From assembly GCF_014841105.1 (NCBI RefSeq), contig NZ_JACYWE010000009.1:1-64000 (forward strand): DNA of 64,000 bases, in the 5' to 3' direction. Numbering within the stretch: position 1 is the first letter of the stretch; the number at the start of each line of letters is the position of its first letter. A model generated the notes under the pieces. The model did not search any database. It was given only the letters and a program-made list of their open reading frames with translations, and was not told the DNA's origin. Positions 30,954 to 41,691 of this stretch are shown here, piece after piece. A program made the translations under genes and the position numbers. The DNA comes from Lolliginicoccus lacisalsi (GTDB lineage Bacteria; Actinomycetota; Actinomycetes; Mycobacteriales; Mycobacteriaceae).

Positions 30954-32489
30954 ATGACTTCGAGCACCCCGATGGACACTGGATTGGACGCACGCGCGGT
31001 GGACCCTCTCGCCTATGACGATGTGATCGAGCGAGTCGACCCCGTGCTGGGCATGGAGGTGCACGTCGAGCTGCACACCGAGACGAAGATGTTCTGCCCG
31101 TGCCCGACCGCCTTCGGCGCAGCGCCGAACACGCAGGTGTGCGCGGTGTGCCTCGGGCTTCCGGGAGCGCTGCCGGTGGTCAACCGAAAGGCCGTCGAGT
31201 CGGCGATCCGCATCGGCCTCGCGCTGAACTGCTCCATCGCCTCGTGGTGCCAGTTCGCGCGGAAGAACTACTTCTACCCCGATCAGCCCAAGAACTACCA
31301 GATCTCGCAATACGAGGAGCCCATCGCGTTCGACGGCCACCTCGATGTGGTGCTCGATGACGGCGAGGTGTTCCGGGTGGACATCGAGCGGGCGCACATG
31401 GAGGAGGACACCGGCAAGCTCACCCACGTGGGCGGAGCCACCGGTCGCATCGAGGGCGCTACCCATTCGCTGATCGACTACAACCGGGCGGGAGTGCCGC
31501 TGATCGAGATCGTCAGCAAGCCCATCGAGGGCGCTGGCGCGCGGGCGCCGGAAGTCGCGCGTGCCTATGTCTCCGCGCTGCGGGAGCTGCTGCGCGCGCT
31601 CGACGTTTCGGACGTGCGCATGGACCAGGGCTCGCTGCGATGTGATGCGAACGTCTCGCTGCGCCCGCACGGGCAGCAGGAGTTCGGTACCCGCACCGAG
31701 ACGAAGAACGTCAACTCGCTCAAGAGCGTCGAGGTCGCGGTGCGCTACGAGATGCGCCGCCAGGCCGCCGTCCTCGAGGCCGGGGGCGAGATCAATATGG
31801 AGACCCGCCACTTCCAGGAATCCGACGGCACCACCAGCCCGGGCCGCAAGAAGGAGACCGCCGACGACTACCGGTACTTCCCGGACCCCGACCTGCAGCC
31901 CATCGAGCCCGCCGCGGAATGGATCGAGCAACTGCGCGGCACCCTGCCGGAGCTGCCGTGGGTCCGCCGGGCCCGGATCCAGCAGGAGTGGGGCGTCTCC
32001 GACGAGGTGATGCGCGACATCGTCAACGCGGGCGCCGTGGAGCTCATCACCGCCACCGTGGATGCCGGCGCCTCCGCGGAGGCCGCGCGCTCCTGGTGGG
32101 TGTCCTACCTGACGCAGAAGGCCAACACTGCGGGCGTCGCCCTCGATGGTCTTGCTATCACCCCGGCACAGGTCGCGGGCGTCGTCGCGCTCGTCGCGGA
32201 CGGCAAGCTGAACAACAAGCTCGCCCGCGAGGTCGTCGATGGCGTGCTGGCCGGAGAGGGCGAGCCCGAGGCAGTGATGGTCGCGCATGGGCTGGAGATC
32301 GTGCGCGACGACTCGGTGCTCGACAAGGCCGTCGAGGAAGCGCTGGCCGCGAACCCGGGCATCGTGGACAAGATCAAGGGCGGCAAGATGCAGGCCGCGG
32401 GCGCGATCGTGGGCGCTGTCATGAAGGCCACCAAGGGCCAAGCAGATCCCGCGCGGGTGCGCGAGCTGATCCTCGAGAAGTGCCAGTAG
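30954..32489 (+). CDS. gatB: Asp/Glu-tRNA(Asn/Gln) amidotransferase subunit B
   Basis: The kinase-like and tRNA-binding subunit (511 residues) of GatCAB. The N-terminal [10 protein letters not shown], the zinc-type Cys pattern [21 protein letters not shown], and [19 protein letters not shown] are hallmark stretches; the C-terminal YqeY-like tail ([21 protein letters not shown]) binds tRNA. TAGACT at 30940-30945 lies 8 nt before the ATG, so the transcript is probably leaderless and separate from pfkA. Confidence 0.96.
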   Translation: MTSSTPMDTGLDARAVDPLAYDDVIERVDPVLGMEVHVELHTETKMFCPCPTAFGAAPNTQVCAVCLGLPGALPVVNRKAVESAIRIGLALNCSIASWCQFARKNYFYPDQPKNYQISQYEEPIAFDGHLDVVLDDGEVFRVDIERAHMEEDTGKLTHVGGATGRIEGATHSLIDYNRAGVPLIEIVSKPIEGAGARAPEVARAYVSALRELLRALDVSDVRMDQGSLRCDANVSLRPHGQQEFGTRTETKNVNSLKSVEVAVRYEMRRQAAVLEAGGEINMETRHFQESDGTTSPGRKKETADDYRYFPDPDLQPIEPAAEWIEQLRGTLPELPWVRRARIQQEWGVSDEVMRDIVNAGAVELITATVDAGASAEAARSWWVSYLTQKANTAGVALDGLAITPAQVAGVVALVADGKLNNKLAREVVDGVLAGEGEPEAVMVAHGLEIVRDDSVLDKAVEEALAANPGIVDKIKGGKMQAAGAIVGAVMKATKGQADPARVRELILEKCQ

Positions 32490-32527
32490 GGGCTCGGGGC
32501 TAGGGGCTCGGGAGGCGCTGGTGGCTC

Positions 32528-32612
32528 AAACGCCGCCCGCCACCAAACGCGGCGCGCCACCAAACGCCGCCCCCCACCAAACGCCGCCCGCCACCAAACG
32601 CCGCCCGCCACC
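32528..32612. repeat. Five tandem 17-nt repeats next to gatB
   Basis: Five copies of AAACGCCGCCCGCCACC, with small substitutions in the second and third, run directly into the inverted-repeat element. The first six bases of the next unit (AAACGC) become the first arm of that element, so the two repeats are in register. Confidence 0.75.
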
Positions 32613-32679
32613 AAACGCGATAGAAGCCGCTAAACGCGATAGAAAATTCACGGCATCTCGGGCGGTTTCTATCGCGTTT
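32613..32679. repeat. Dispersed inverted-repeat element, complete copy with duplicated left arm
   Basis: The left arm AAACGCGATAGAA occurs twice (32613-32625 and 32632-32644). The right arm TTCTATCGCGTTT is at 32667-32679. The second left arm and the right arm enclose a 22-nt loop, the same size as in the 63-kb copy. A 13-bp perfect stem could form in RNA or as a cruciform. It lies between gatB and the lppZ-like gene, which end towards each other. Confidence 0.75.
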
Positions 32680-32757
32680 ACGGCCCCGGCGGCGGCCCCA
32701 ACCGCGGCCGCGGCCGCCCCGGCCCCAACCCCAGCAGCCCTGCCGAGGCGCCCGCTG

Positions 32758-33897
32758 CTAGTCGGGCCCGACACCGCCGCCGCTGCCGGAGGGGATGAGC
32801 ACGACGCGATCGTCGGTCTCCACGGGCTCGCCGATGTCCTTGTTGATCGTGCCGGACCAGATCTCGCCCGCGAGACCGACGGCGGCGCCGTGCAGCTTGC
32901 CGAACCGCCCTTCCGCGGCCCGCACCGGATCGCCACTGATCAGGCCAGTGTCCTCATCGCGGGTGAGGAACGCGACGGCTTCGGTGTCGGTGAGCACGAC
33001 GGCGATATCGGTGCCGACGACCGCGCATTCGCTCGCGCCCTCGCTGCCCTGCCAGGACCATAGGGGCCGCAGGCTGCCATCACCGAGCACCTCGAGGAGC
33101 TGATCACCGCCCGGGGTGCGCTCGGTCAGGTAGATGGTGCCGGTGCCGGGATCGGGGCAGATGCCGCCGGTCCCGCGCGCCCCGGCGGCGACGATCTCCG
33201 GTGGGATCGACGAGTTGGGATTCAGCGAGCCGAGGCGCAGCACCTTGCCGCCGAGCGAGGCGGGGTTGGTCGCGCTCGCTGGGTTCCCGCCATCGGCGGT
33301 GCGGACGAGCAGCGAGCCGTCGGGGGCGAACGCCAGTGCCCCGGCGTTTCCCGAAGCGCCCCGGGGCAGGCCGGTGAGCAGGGGCTTGGCAACATCTCCG
33401 GGGGCGATGCGCACGACGCGGTTGTCGGAGGGCGTGGTGATCAGCGCGTAGAGGAGGCGGTCCTCGCCGAAGGCGGGGGAGAGCGCGATGTCGAGCAGGC
33501 CGCCGCCACCGCTCGCCTCGACATCGATGCGGAGGAACTCCACGGGATCGAGATCGGGCGCGACCTCCATGATGCGACCGGTAGCTCGTTCCGCCGCGAG
33601 CGCGGCCTCCCCGGATGGCAGGACCGCGATCCCGGTCACGGGCTCGAGGCAGGTAGCGATGACGGCGGGATCAGGATCGTCGCAGGGGCCTAGCTCCTCG
33701 TTGGCCTCGTCATCGCGGGGCTCCTCGGTGGGCTCGGCGGGCCGGATGTGCGCGAATCCGCCGTCGGTGGGCTCGGGCTCGAACGGCGTGGTTGCCCGCT
33801 CGTCGAAGCGGGCGCAGCCTGCTGCTAGCACGGTGGAGGCGAGGAGCGTCGCGACGACGATTGCCCGCGGGCGCCGCCGCGAACTCGATTCAGCCAT
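32758..33897 (-). CDS. Lipoprotein of the PQQ-dependent sugar dehydrogenase/glucose-sorbosone family (LppZ-like)
   Basis: A 379-residue exported protein. After a basic start (SSSRRRPR) and a hydrophobic run, the lipobox LAAGC gives Cys28 as the lipidation site. The mature part looks like a six-bladed beta-propeller of the GDH-B/YliI type (GIAVLPSGEAALAAERATGRI, GLLDIALSP, GALAFAPDGSLLV). By order it corresponds to M. tuberculosis lppZ (Rv3006). Dehydrogenase activity is unproven. The ATG at 33897 is chosen over an upstream start at 33921. Confidence 0.85.
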   Translation of the reverse strand: MAESSSRRRPRAIVVATLLASTVLAAGCARFDERATTPFEPEPTDGGFAHIRPAEPTEEPRDDEANEELGPCDDPDPAVIATCLEPVTGIAVLPSGEAALAAERATGRIMEVAPDLDPVEFLRIDVEASGGGGLLDIALSPAFGEDRLLYALITTPSDNRVVRIAPGDVAKPLLTGLPRGASGNAGALAFAPDGSLLVRTADGGNPASATNPASLGGKVLRLGSLNPNSSIPPEIVAAGARGTGGICPDPGTGTIYLTERTPGGDQLLEVLGDGSLRPLWSWQGSEGASECAVVGTDIAVVLTDTEAVAFLTRDEDTGLISGDPVRAAEGRFGKLHGAAVGLAGEIWSGTINKDIGEPVETDDRVVLIPSGSGGGVGPD

Positions 33898-33989
33898 GTC
33901 CACCAACGTAACCCAAAACACGAGGCGACCGCGTGGCGCGCCCGGGCGCCTACCGCCCTTTCAGCGCCGGATCGACCTACTCTGGGAGA

Positions 33990-35138
33990 ATGAGCGACAA
34001 GCGCGACGACGCGGAAGCGTCCTCCCCCAACGATTCCTGGGGCGCTGCACCCAGCGCCAGCGATTCCGGAAAGGATGGCTCGGGCACCGCGCCGAGCCCC
34101 TTCGATCATGCCACCGAGGAGATCGCGGTGGGCCGTCCGCCACGAGAGGAGTCCGCGGCCGAGCAGACCTCGGCGATGCGGCTCGGCGATTCCGACGACG
34201 AGGACGCCGGCACTCCTGGATTTGCTTGGTCGCGCACTCCTGAGCCGGAGACTGGCACGCCTGCCAATCCCTATAGCCAGCACGTGACGCGCGGCCGCCC
34301 GCCCCGGGCGACCGCGGCGTCGGGACAGGGTGAGGATCCGGCTACCGAGGAGCAGGCCCGCCCCGAGCCCGTCGAGTCCGCGCCGACCGAGCAGATCCCG
34401 ATCAACCGGGATCCGGAGCCGGAGCAGGCGTACAGCAGCTCGCAGACAGTGATCCTCAAGCGGCCGGGGAACATGGACGACACGACGCCGGGCCTCGCGC
34501 CGCGCTCGGCGGAGTACCACGAGCCGCAGCCGGTGGCGTATGACGAGCCCGCGGCTCAGGCGATGGCCTACGGGGGCTACCAGGAGGCCGATCGCGGGGC
34601 CGTGATGGTCCCGCCGACGGCGGTTGAACCGCGCCGCGGAACGCTGGACCTCGGGCTGCTCATGCTGCGCCTGCTGATCGGTGGCGCGCTGATCGCCGAT
34701 GGCGTGCGGCACCTGCTGGGCGAGGGCGGCGGCCTCGGCCTGGATGCCGTGGAGTCGTTGTTCGCCACTGCGGGCTATGACTACGCGAGCATCGTGGCGA
34801 TCAGCGTGCTGAGCGCCCAGATCGGCGGTGGCGCGCTGATCGTGCTGGGGCTCGCGACCCCGTTCGGCGCGGCGGTGGCGCTCGCGGCGATGATCAACGT
34901 CTGGGCGGCGAACCAGGGAGCGCGCGCTGCGCTCGACGGCATCGGCACCCCGGCGCTCGAGCTCGCGACGATCCTCGGCGTGGGGGCGGCGGGCCTGGTG
35001 CTGACGGGGCCTGGGCGGATGAGCCTGGAGCGCAACGCCAAGTGGGCTGTGCGGCCGAGGTGGGGCGCGAGCGTGCTGCTCGTGCTCGGCATCATAGGTG
35101 GCATCGCGGCCTGGGTGGTGCTCACCGGCAAGGTGTAG
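33990..35138 (+). CDS. DoxX-like membrane protein with long acidic N-terminal region
   Basis: A 382-residue protein. Residues 1-~210 are hydrophilic, acidic and Pro/Ser-rich, probably disordered and cytoplasmic. From ~215 there is a DoxX-like membrane domain with four hydrophobic segments (LLMLRLLIGGALIADG; IVAISVLSAQIGGGALIVLGLA; a third around ALELATILGVGAAGLVL; and VLLVLGIIGGIAAWVVL). Rv3005c is the positional match. In mycobacteria DoxX-type proteins are linked to oxidative stress complexes with SodA and SseA; neither is nearby. TACTCT 6 nt before the ATG suggests a leaderless mRNA. Confidence 0.82.
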   Translation: MSDKRDDAEASSPNDSWGAAPSASDSGKDGSGTAPSPFDHATEEIAVGRPPREESAAEQTSAMRLGDSDDEDAGTPGFAWSRTPEPETGTPANPYSQHVTRGRPPRATAASGQGEDPATEEQARPEPVESAPTEQIPINRDPEPEQAYSSSQTVILKRPGNMDDTTPGLAPRSAEYHEPQPVAYDEPAAQAMAYGGYQEADRGAVMVPPTAVEPRRGTLDLGLLMLRLLIGGALIADGVRHLLGEGGGLGLDAVESLFATAGYDYASIVAISVLSAQIGGGALIVLGLATPFGAAVALAAMINVWAANQGARAALDGIGTPALELATILGVGAAGLVLTGPGRMSLERNAKWAVRPRWGASVLLVLGIIGGIAAWVVLTGKV

Positions 35139-35155
35139 CGGCCGGCAACGGCGGC

Positions 35156-35184
35156 GGGGCGGGAAGCTGGATGCTTCCCGCCCC
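35156..35184. terminator. Bidirectional terminator between doxX-like gene and ilvD
   Basis: GGGGCGGGAAGC and GCTTCCCGCCCC make a perfect 12-bp stem with a TGGAT loop, followed by GTTGT on the plus strand. It separates two convergent genes. Confidence 0.8.
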
Positions 35185-35202
35185 GTTGTCGTCGAGCCGT
35201 GG

Positions 35203-37044
35203 CTACTTGACCTCGCGCACCGCGCCCCGGTCAGCGGAGGTGGCCAGCGCGGCGTAGGCGCGCAGCGCCATGGTGACGGGCCGCTGCCGCTCCTTGGGCT
35301 GCCACGGACGCTCGGCGGCCTCCATCTTGGCGCGGCGGGCAGCGAGCTCCTCGTCATCGATGAGCAGCTCGAGGGCCCGGGTGGCGACGTCGATGAGGAT
35401 CTGGTCCCCGTCCTCGACGAGCCCGCTCGTGCCGCCGGCCGCGGCCTCGGGGGAGATGTGGCCCACCGAGATTCCGGAGGTGCCGCCGGAGAACCGTCCG
35501 TCGGTGATCAGCGCGCACTTCGCCCCGAGGCCCGCGCCCTTGAGGAATGCCGTCGGGTGCAGCATCTCCTGCATGCCGGGGCCTCCGGCCGGGCCCTCGT
35601 AGCGGACGACGATGATCTCGCCGGGCTGCACGACGCGCTGCAGGATGATCGAGACGGCCTCCTCCTGGCTCTCGACCACGCGGGCGGGGCCCTGGAAGCG
35701 CCAGAGGGATTCGTCGATCCCTGCCGTCTTGATGACCGCGCCGCGGGGGGCGAGGTTGCCGCGCAGCACCGCGAGGCCACCGTCCTTGGTGTAGGCGTGC
35801 GCGATGTCGCGGATGCAGCCGCCCGCGGCATCGGTGTCCAGGGAGGACCAGCGGTTGGAGGTGGAGAACGGCTCGGTGGTGCGGACGCCCCCGGGCGCGG
35901 CGTGGAACAGCTCCACGGCCTGCTCGGTGGCGGTGCCGGAGCGGATGTCCCACTCGTCGAGCCAGGCGCCGAGGCTCGGGGCGTGCACGCTCGGGATGGT
36001 GTCGTCGATGAGCCCGCCGCGGCGCAGCTCGCCGAGGATCGCGGGGATTCCGCCGGCCCGGTGCACGTCCTCCATGTGGTAGTCGGAGTTGGGGGAGACC
36101 TTGGCCAGGCACGGGACCTGTCGGCTCGTGGCGTCGATGTCCTCGAGGGCGAAGGGCACCTCGCCCTCCTCGGCGGCGGCGAGGATGTGCAGGACGGTAT
36201 TGGTCGATCCGCCCATTGCCACGTCGAGGGCCATGGCATTGCGGAACGCGGTGGGGGTGGCGATGCTGCGGGGCAGCACGGATTCGTCGCCATCGCGGTA
36301 GTAGCGGGTCGCAGCCTCGACGATCACGGTCCCGGCCCGCTCGAACAGCGCGCGGCGCGCGGAGTGCGTGGCGAGGATGGAGCCATTGCCGGGCAGGGCG
36401 AGGCCCAGCGCCTCGGTGAGGCAGTTCATCGAGTTGGCGGTGAACATGCCGGAGCAGGAGCCGCAGGTGGGGCAGGCGGAGCGCTCGATCTCGTCGAGCC
36501 CTTCCTCGGCGATGGCGCTGTTGGCGCTCGCGGAGATGGCAGTGACGAGGTCGGTGGGCGCGTGGGCGATGCCGTCGACGACGACCGCCTTTCCGGCTTC
36601 CATGGGGCCGCCGGAGACGAACACTGTGGGGATGTTCAGCCGCATCGCGGCGTTGAGCATGCCGGGGGTGATCTTGTCGCAGTTCGAGATGCACACGAGG
36701 GCATCGGCGGTGTGCGCGTTGACCATGTACTCGACGGAGTCGGCGATGATCTCCCGGCTAGGCAGGGAGTAGAGCATGCCGCCGTGGCCCATGGCGATGC
36801 CGTCATCGACGGCGATGGTGTGGAACTCGCGGGCGACTCCGCCGGCCTCCCGGACGGCCTCGGCAACGATCTCGCCGAGGTTCTTCAGGTGCACGTGGCC
36901 GGGGACGCACTGGGTGTAGGAGTTCGCGATGGCGATGATGGGCTTGCCGAAGTCGGAATCGGTCATGCCGGTGGCGCGCCACAGGGCGCGGGCCCCGGCG
37001 GCGTTGCGGCCGACGGTCGTGGTGCGTGATCTCAAGGGTGGCAT
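35203..37044 (-). CDS. ilvD: Dihydroxy-acid dehydratase
   Basis: Iron-sulfur enzyme of valine, isoleucine and CoA-precursor synthesis, converting 2,3-dihydroxy acids to 2-oxo acids. The protein is 613 residues, the long E. coli-type form. Cluster cysteines appear in [11 protein letters not shown] and in [15 protein letters not shown]; the N-terminal [24 protein letters not shown] is also E. coli-like. It is transcribed away from ilvBNC and separated from it by a PH-domain gene. M. tuberculosis keeps its ilvD elsewhere, so its position here differs. Confidence 0.95.
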   Translation of the reverse strand: MPPLRSRTTTVGRNAAGARALWRATGMTDSDFGKPIIAIANSYTQCVPGHVHLKNLGEIVAEAVREAGGVAREFHTIAVDDGIAMGHGGMLYSLPSREIIADSVEYMVNAHTADALVCISNCDKITPGMLNAAMRLNIPTVFVSGGPMEAGKAVVVDGIAHAPTDLVTAISASANSAIAEEGLDEIERSACPTCGSCSGMFTANSMNCLTEALGLALPGNGSILATHSARRALFERAGTVIVEAATRYYRDGDESVLPRSIATPTAFRNAMALDVAMGGSTNTVLHILAAAEEGEVPFALEDIDATSRQVPCLAKVSPNSDYHMEDVHRAGGIPAILGELRRGGLIDDTIPSVHAPSLGAWLDEWDIRSGTATEQAVELFHAAPGGVRTTEPFSTSNRWSSLDTDAAGGCIRDIAHAYTKDGGLAVLRGNLAPRGAVIKTAGIDESLWRFQGPARVVESQEEAVSIILQRVVQPGEIIVVRYEGPAGGPGMQEMLHPTAFLKGAGLGAKCALITDGRFSGGTSGISVGHISPEAAAGGTSGLVEDGDQILIDVATRALELLIDDEELAARRAKMEAAERPWQPKERQRPVTMALRAYAALATSADRGAVREVK

Positions 37045-37178
37045 CGGTTGGTCCTTGGCTGGAGTTCGCGGGCTGGAGGATCGTGGGCTGGAGGCAGTGA
37101 TGCGTAGGGGCCGGTCCGCGGGGCTGGTCGCGACCGGGCTTGCGCGATGCTGCCGCGGGGGCGGCGGATCGCGGTGGT

Positions 37179-37640
37179 CTATTCGGTGCTGTCCTGGGGG
37201 CTGGCGGTCGCGGGGGAGCGGGTTTCTTCCTGCTCGGCGCGATACGAGGCCTCGATGTCCGGGATGAGTCCGTTGCTCAGCGGCGTGATGCTGGGCAGGT
37301 CCTCAAGGGTCACGGCGGGCAGCGGTACTTGCTCGCCGGAGCGCAGGACGGCGCGGGCGGAACGATGCTTGGGGAAGGTAAGCCCCTTGATCTCCTCCCA
37401 TGCAACGGTACGTGTTCTCAGCATCGTTCGTGTTCTGAGCCCGTTCTCGGATACCCTGGTCTGTACTCGCAGGATCCAGACCGCGAGAATGATGGGTGCT
37501 GCTAGCAGCCAGCCAAACAGGCGTGGCGAGGTAGCGGCGACGAGTGCGACGCAGCAGGCGAACAACAGGACGCCGAGCAGCGCGAGGCGTGAGATGCGGA
37601 TGATCCGTGCTTGCGATTCCGGTGGCTTTGCATTGGGCAC
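37179..37640 (-). CDS. PH-domain membrane protein (Cfp6-like)
   Basis: A 153-residue protein with two adjacent hydrophobic segments ([19 protein letters not shown] and [14 protein letters not shown]) and a bacterial PH-like domain ([26 protein letters not shown]). M. tuberculosis Rv3004 (cfp6), directly beside ilvB1, is the likely counterpart. GTG 37640 is proposed, with GGGAG 9 nt upstream; longer upstream reading gives no homologous sequence. Function unknown. Confidence 0.7.
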   Translation of the reverse strand: MPNAKPPESQARIIRISRLALLGVLLFACCVALVAATSPRLFGWLLAAPIILAVWILRVQTRVSENGLRTRTMLRTRTVAWEEIKGLTFPKHRSARAVLRSGEQVPLPAVTLEDLPSITPLSNGLIPDIEASYRAEQEETRSPATASPQDSTE

Positions 37641-37700
37641 TCCTCCATACTCCCATCCCGCCGCAACCGTCTTAACATGTGGGACGCGCGGTGTTTTCGT

Positions 37701-37730
37701 TTGACGCCATGAGCAGGGCTTCACTAACGT
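37701..37730 (+). promoter_or_regulatory. Promoter of the ilvBNC leader
   Basis: TTGACG (37701-37706) and TAACGT (37725-37730) are separated by 18 nt. The leader-peptide ATG is 7 nt beyond the -10, so transcription probably begins at or very near the start codon. Confidence 0.7.
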
Positions 37731-37737
37731 CGGGTGC

Positions 37738-37785
37738 ATGAATCGAACTGAGGTACTCGTAATCGCTGGGCGCGTCGCCGCCTGA
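37738..37785 (+). CDS. ilvB leader peptide
   Basis: A 15-codon open frame, MNRTEVLVIAGRVAA, ending at TGA. Four adjacent codons for Val, Leu, Val and Ile (37753-37764) are the three end-products of the pathway. This is the layout of the Corynebacterium glutamicum ilvBNC attenuator, where stalling on scarce branched-chain aminoacyl-tRNA prevents termination. No ribosome site is present, consistent with leaderless translation. The 8-nt segment GCGCGTCG inside it (37770-37777) can pair with CGACGCGC at 37813-37820. Confidence 0.8.
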   Translation: MNRTEVLVIAGRVAA

Positions 37786-37821
37786 GTGGGATTACGGATC
37801 ACTCACCAGAGACGACGCGCA

Positions 37822-37858
37822 CCCTCGTTTCGCAGAGACCTGCGAGCGGGGGTTTTTT
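37822..37858 (+). terminator. Intrinsic terminator (attenuator) before ilvB
   Basis: CCCTCG-TT-TCGCAG pairs with CTGCGA-G-CGGGGG around an AGAC loop, with one U-G pair, followed by six T. It lies between the leader peptide and ilvB. A TAGGAT hexamer further on (37871-37876) could be a second promoter. Confidence 0.82.
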
Positions 37859-37957
37859 GTTGCCCGCAGTTAGGATTCATGTAACACCCACGCGCGGTGG
37901 CCACGATGACGCCCCCGTGATTGGTACAAGCCCGAGAACTAGCCAGAGGAACTTGCA

Positions 37958-39967
37958 GTGAGTGCACCGACAGCACGGCCAACACCAGGCCCGCAGCCAG
38001 GACATCTCGCCGCGGGCAGCACCGCGGGTCACAGCGGCGACAGCGGTGGTGCCCAGGCCGAGCACGGTTCCGGGGCCACCCCGTCGAGCCTGCCCAGCAC
38101 GCGGCCCGGGACGCCCGAGAGGATGACGGGCGCGCAAGCAGTGGTCCGGAGCCTCGAGGAGCTCCACGCCGACATCGTGTTCGGCATCCCGGGCGGAGCC
38201 ATCCTGCCCGTCTACGACCCCATGCTCGACTCCCGCAAGGTCCGGCACGTGCTCGTCCGCCACGAGCAGGGCGCGGGCCACGCGGCCACCGGGTACGCGC
38301 AGGCCACCGGCAAGGTCGGGGTGTGCATGGCCACGTCCGGCCCCGGCGCGACGAACCTGGTCACGCCCCTTGCCGATGCTTACATGGACTCGGTCCCGAT
38401 GGTCGCGATCACCGGGCAGGTCGGGCGTCCGCTCATCGGCACCGACGGCTTCCAGGAAGCGGATATCTCCGGCATCACCATGCCGATCACCAAGCACAAC
38501 TTCCTGGTCACCGAGGGCGATGACATCCCCCGCATCATGGCCGAGGCGTTCCACCTCGCGGCCACCGGCCGGCCCGGCCCGGTGCTCGTCGACATCCCGA
38601 AGGATCTCCTGCAGGGCCAGATGAGCTTCGCCTGGCCGCCGGAGATGCACCTGCCCGGCTACCGCCCCGTCACCAAGCCGCACGGCAAGCAGGTCCGCGA
38701 GGCCGCCCGCCTGATCGCTGCGGCCGAGCATCCCGTGCTCTACGTCGGTGGCGGGGTGATCAAGGCGGAGGCGTCGGCCGAGCTGCTGGCGCTCGCCGAG
38801 CTGACCGGCATCCCGGTGGTCACCACGCTGATGGCGCGCGGCGCGCTCCCCGACAGCCACGACCTCAACCTCGGCATGCCCGGCATGCACGGCACCGTGG
38901 CCGCTGTCGCGGCGTTGCAGCGCAGCGACCTGCTCATCACTCTCGGTGCGCGCTTCGATGATCGCGTCACCGGAATGCTGTCGACCTTCGCCCAGAACGC
39001 CAAGGTCATCCACGCGGACATCGACCCGGCGGAGATCGGCAAGAACCGCCACGCCGACGTGCCGATCGTCGGTGATTGCAAGGAGGTCATCACCGAGCTG
39101 GCCGAGGTGATCCGCGCGGACCGCGAGATCGGGCGCGTGCCGGACCTCACCGCGTGGTGGCGCTACCTCGATGGGATCCGCAAGACCTTCCCGCTCAGCT
39201 ACGGGCCGCAGAGCGACGGCTCCCTGTCGCCCGAGTACGTCATCGAGCAACTCGGCAAGCTTGCAGGGCCGGAGGCTGTGTACGTGGCGGGCGTCGGCCA
39301 GCACCAGATGTGGGCCGCGCAGTTCGTCAAGTACGAGAAGCCCCGCACCTGGCTCAACTCCGGTGGCCTCGGCACCATGGGCTACTCCGTCCCGGCCGCC
39401 ATGGGCGCCAAGATGGGGCTGCCCGACACCGAGGTGTGGGCCATCGACGGTGACGGTTGCTTCCAGATGACGAACCAGGAGCTCGCGACCTGCGCCATCG
39501 AGGGAGTGCCGATCAAGGTCGCGCTCATCAACAACGGCAACCTCGGCATGGTCCGGCAGTGGCAGACCCTGTTCTACGGGGAGCGCTACTCCAACACCGA
39601 CCTGTCCACGCACTCGCTGCGCATCCCGGACTTCGTCAAGCTCTCCGAGGCTCTCGGCTGCGTCGGCATCCGGGTCGACAAGGAGGAGGACGTGATCCCC
39701 GCGATCAAGAAGGCGCAGGAGATCAACGACCGCCCCGTTGTCATCGACTTCATCGTCGGCGCGGACGCGCAGGTGTGGCCCATGGTGGCCGCGGGAACGG
39801 GCAATGACGAGATCATGGCCGCGCGCGGCATCCGGCCACTGTTCGACGATGATGAAGGCATGGGGGATTCCCCCGCGGCGATCCACCAAGTGATGCATAC
39901 CGAGGACCAGGCCGTCGCGAGCAAGGACGAGCAGGGCGCGGACGAGGAAGAAGGGGCCGATCAGTGA
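37958..39967 (+). CDS. ilvB: Acetolactate synthase large subunit
   Basis: Catalytic ThDP/FAD subunit making acetolactate or acetohydroxybutyrate. The protein has 669 residues, longer than typical ~570-620 through a disordered Pro/Gly/Ser N-terminus (~1-55) and an acidic tail. The ThDP Glu is in [15 protein letters not shown], and the ThDP-Mg motif is [14 protein letters not shown]...NNGN. GTG 37958 follows AGAGGA. The stop overlaps ilvN (GTGA). Confidence 0.96.
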   Translation: MSAPTARPTPGPQPGHLAAGSTAGHSGDSGGAQAEHGSGATPSSLPSTRPGTPERMTGAQAVVRSLEELHADIVFGIPGGAILPVYDPMLDSRKVRHVLVRHEQGAGHAATGYAQATGKVGVCMATSGPGATNLVTPLADAYMDSVPMVAITGQVGRPLIGTDGFQEADISGITMPITKHNFLVTEGDDIPRIMAEAFHLAATGRPGPVLVDIPKDLLQGQMSFAWPPEMHLPGYRPVTKPHGKQVREAARLIAAAEHPVLYVGGGVIKAEASAELLALAELTGIPVVTTLMARGALPDSHDLNLGMPGMHGTVAAVAALQRSDLLITLGARFDDRVTGMLSTFAQNAKVIHADIDPAEIGKNRHADVPIVGDCKEVITELAEVIRADREIGRVPDLTAWWRYLDGIRKTFPLSYGPQSDGSLSPEYVIEQLGKLAGPEAVYVAGVGQHQMWAAQFVKYEKPRTWLNSGGLGTMGYSVPAAMGAKMGLPDTEVWAIDGDGCFQMTNQELATCAIEGVPIKVALINNGNLGMVRQWQTLFYGERYSNTDLSTHSLRIPDFVKLSEALGCVGIRVDKEEDVIPAIKKAQEINDRPVVIDFIVGADAQVWPMVAAGTGNDEIMAARGIRPLFDDDEGMGDSPAAIHQVMHTEDQAVASKDEQGADEEEGADQ

Positions 39968-40467
39968 GAAGCAGTCACACGCTCAGCGTGCTCGTCGAGG
40001 ACAAGCCTGGCGTTCTCGCGCGCGTGGCCTCGTTGTTCTCGCGGCGCGGCTTCAACATCGAGTCCCTCGCGGTCGGTCCGACCGAGATCAAGGGTGTCTC
40101 GCGGATGACGATCGTGGTCGTCGTCGAGGACCAGCCGCTCGAGCAGGTCACCAAGCAGCTCAACAAGCTGATCAATGTCCTGAAGATCGTCGAGCAGGAT
40201 CCTGTCGCGTCGGTCGCCAGGGAACTCGTCCTGATCAAGGTGCGCGCCGATGCCGCTGTTCGCGGCCAGGTCGTCGAGGTGGCCCAGCTGTTCCGGGCCA
40301 ACGTCGTCGATGTCGCGCCGGAGTCCCTCACCATCGAGGCGACCGGGACCCAGGACAAGCTCGAGGCGCTCCTGAAGCTGCTCGAGCCCTACGGCATCCG
40401 CGAGATCGTGCAATCCGGGATCGTGGCGCTCGGGCGCGGACCGAAATCCATCACCGCGACCCGCTAG
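39964..40467 (+). CDS. ilvN: Acetolactate synthase small subunit
   Basis: Regulatory subunit (167 residues) with an N-terminal ACT domain ([33 protein letters not shown]), which binds valine for feedback control, and a C-terminal activating domain. The start is GTG and overlaps the ilvB stop. The length matches mycobacterial IlvN. Confidence 0.95.
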   Translation: MRSSHTLSVLVEDKPGVLARVASLFSRRGFNIESLAVGPTEIKGVSRMTIVVVVEDQPLEQVTKQLNKLINVLKIVEQDPVASVARELVLIKVRADAAVRGQVVEVAQLFRANVVDVAPESLTIEATGTQDKLEALLKLLEPYGIREIVQSGIVALGRGPKSITATR

Positions 40468-41583
<1,116 letters not shown>

Positions 41584-41597
41584 CACTCGTCATTGAC

Positions 41598-41637
41598 GAC
41601 AGTGCCCCCGGATCCGTACGGATCCGGGGGCACTGTC
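41598..41637. terminator. Perfect 40-nt palindrome between ilvC and protease gene
   Basis: Every base from 41598 to 41637 pairs, giving 20 bp (centre CCGTACGG). In RNA the centre would open to a small loop. It lies 15 nt after the ilvC stop and faces the convergent protease, so it probably ends both transcripts. Confidence 0.8.
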
Positions 41638-41691
41638 ATGTCGCTCCGGGGCATGTTGCTCCGGCCCGGCCCAGCGGCCGGGCCCGGTCTG

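Noticed and set aside
32528-32612. CRISPR array
   Set aside because: The 17-nt units are directly adjacent, with no spacers, and no cas genes are present.
37877-39898. A 673-codon open frame on the minus strand opposite ilvB
   Set aside because: It mirrors ilvB codon bias in a GC-rich genome and has no recognisable domain; ilvB is certain.
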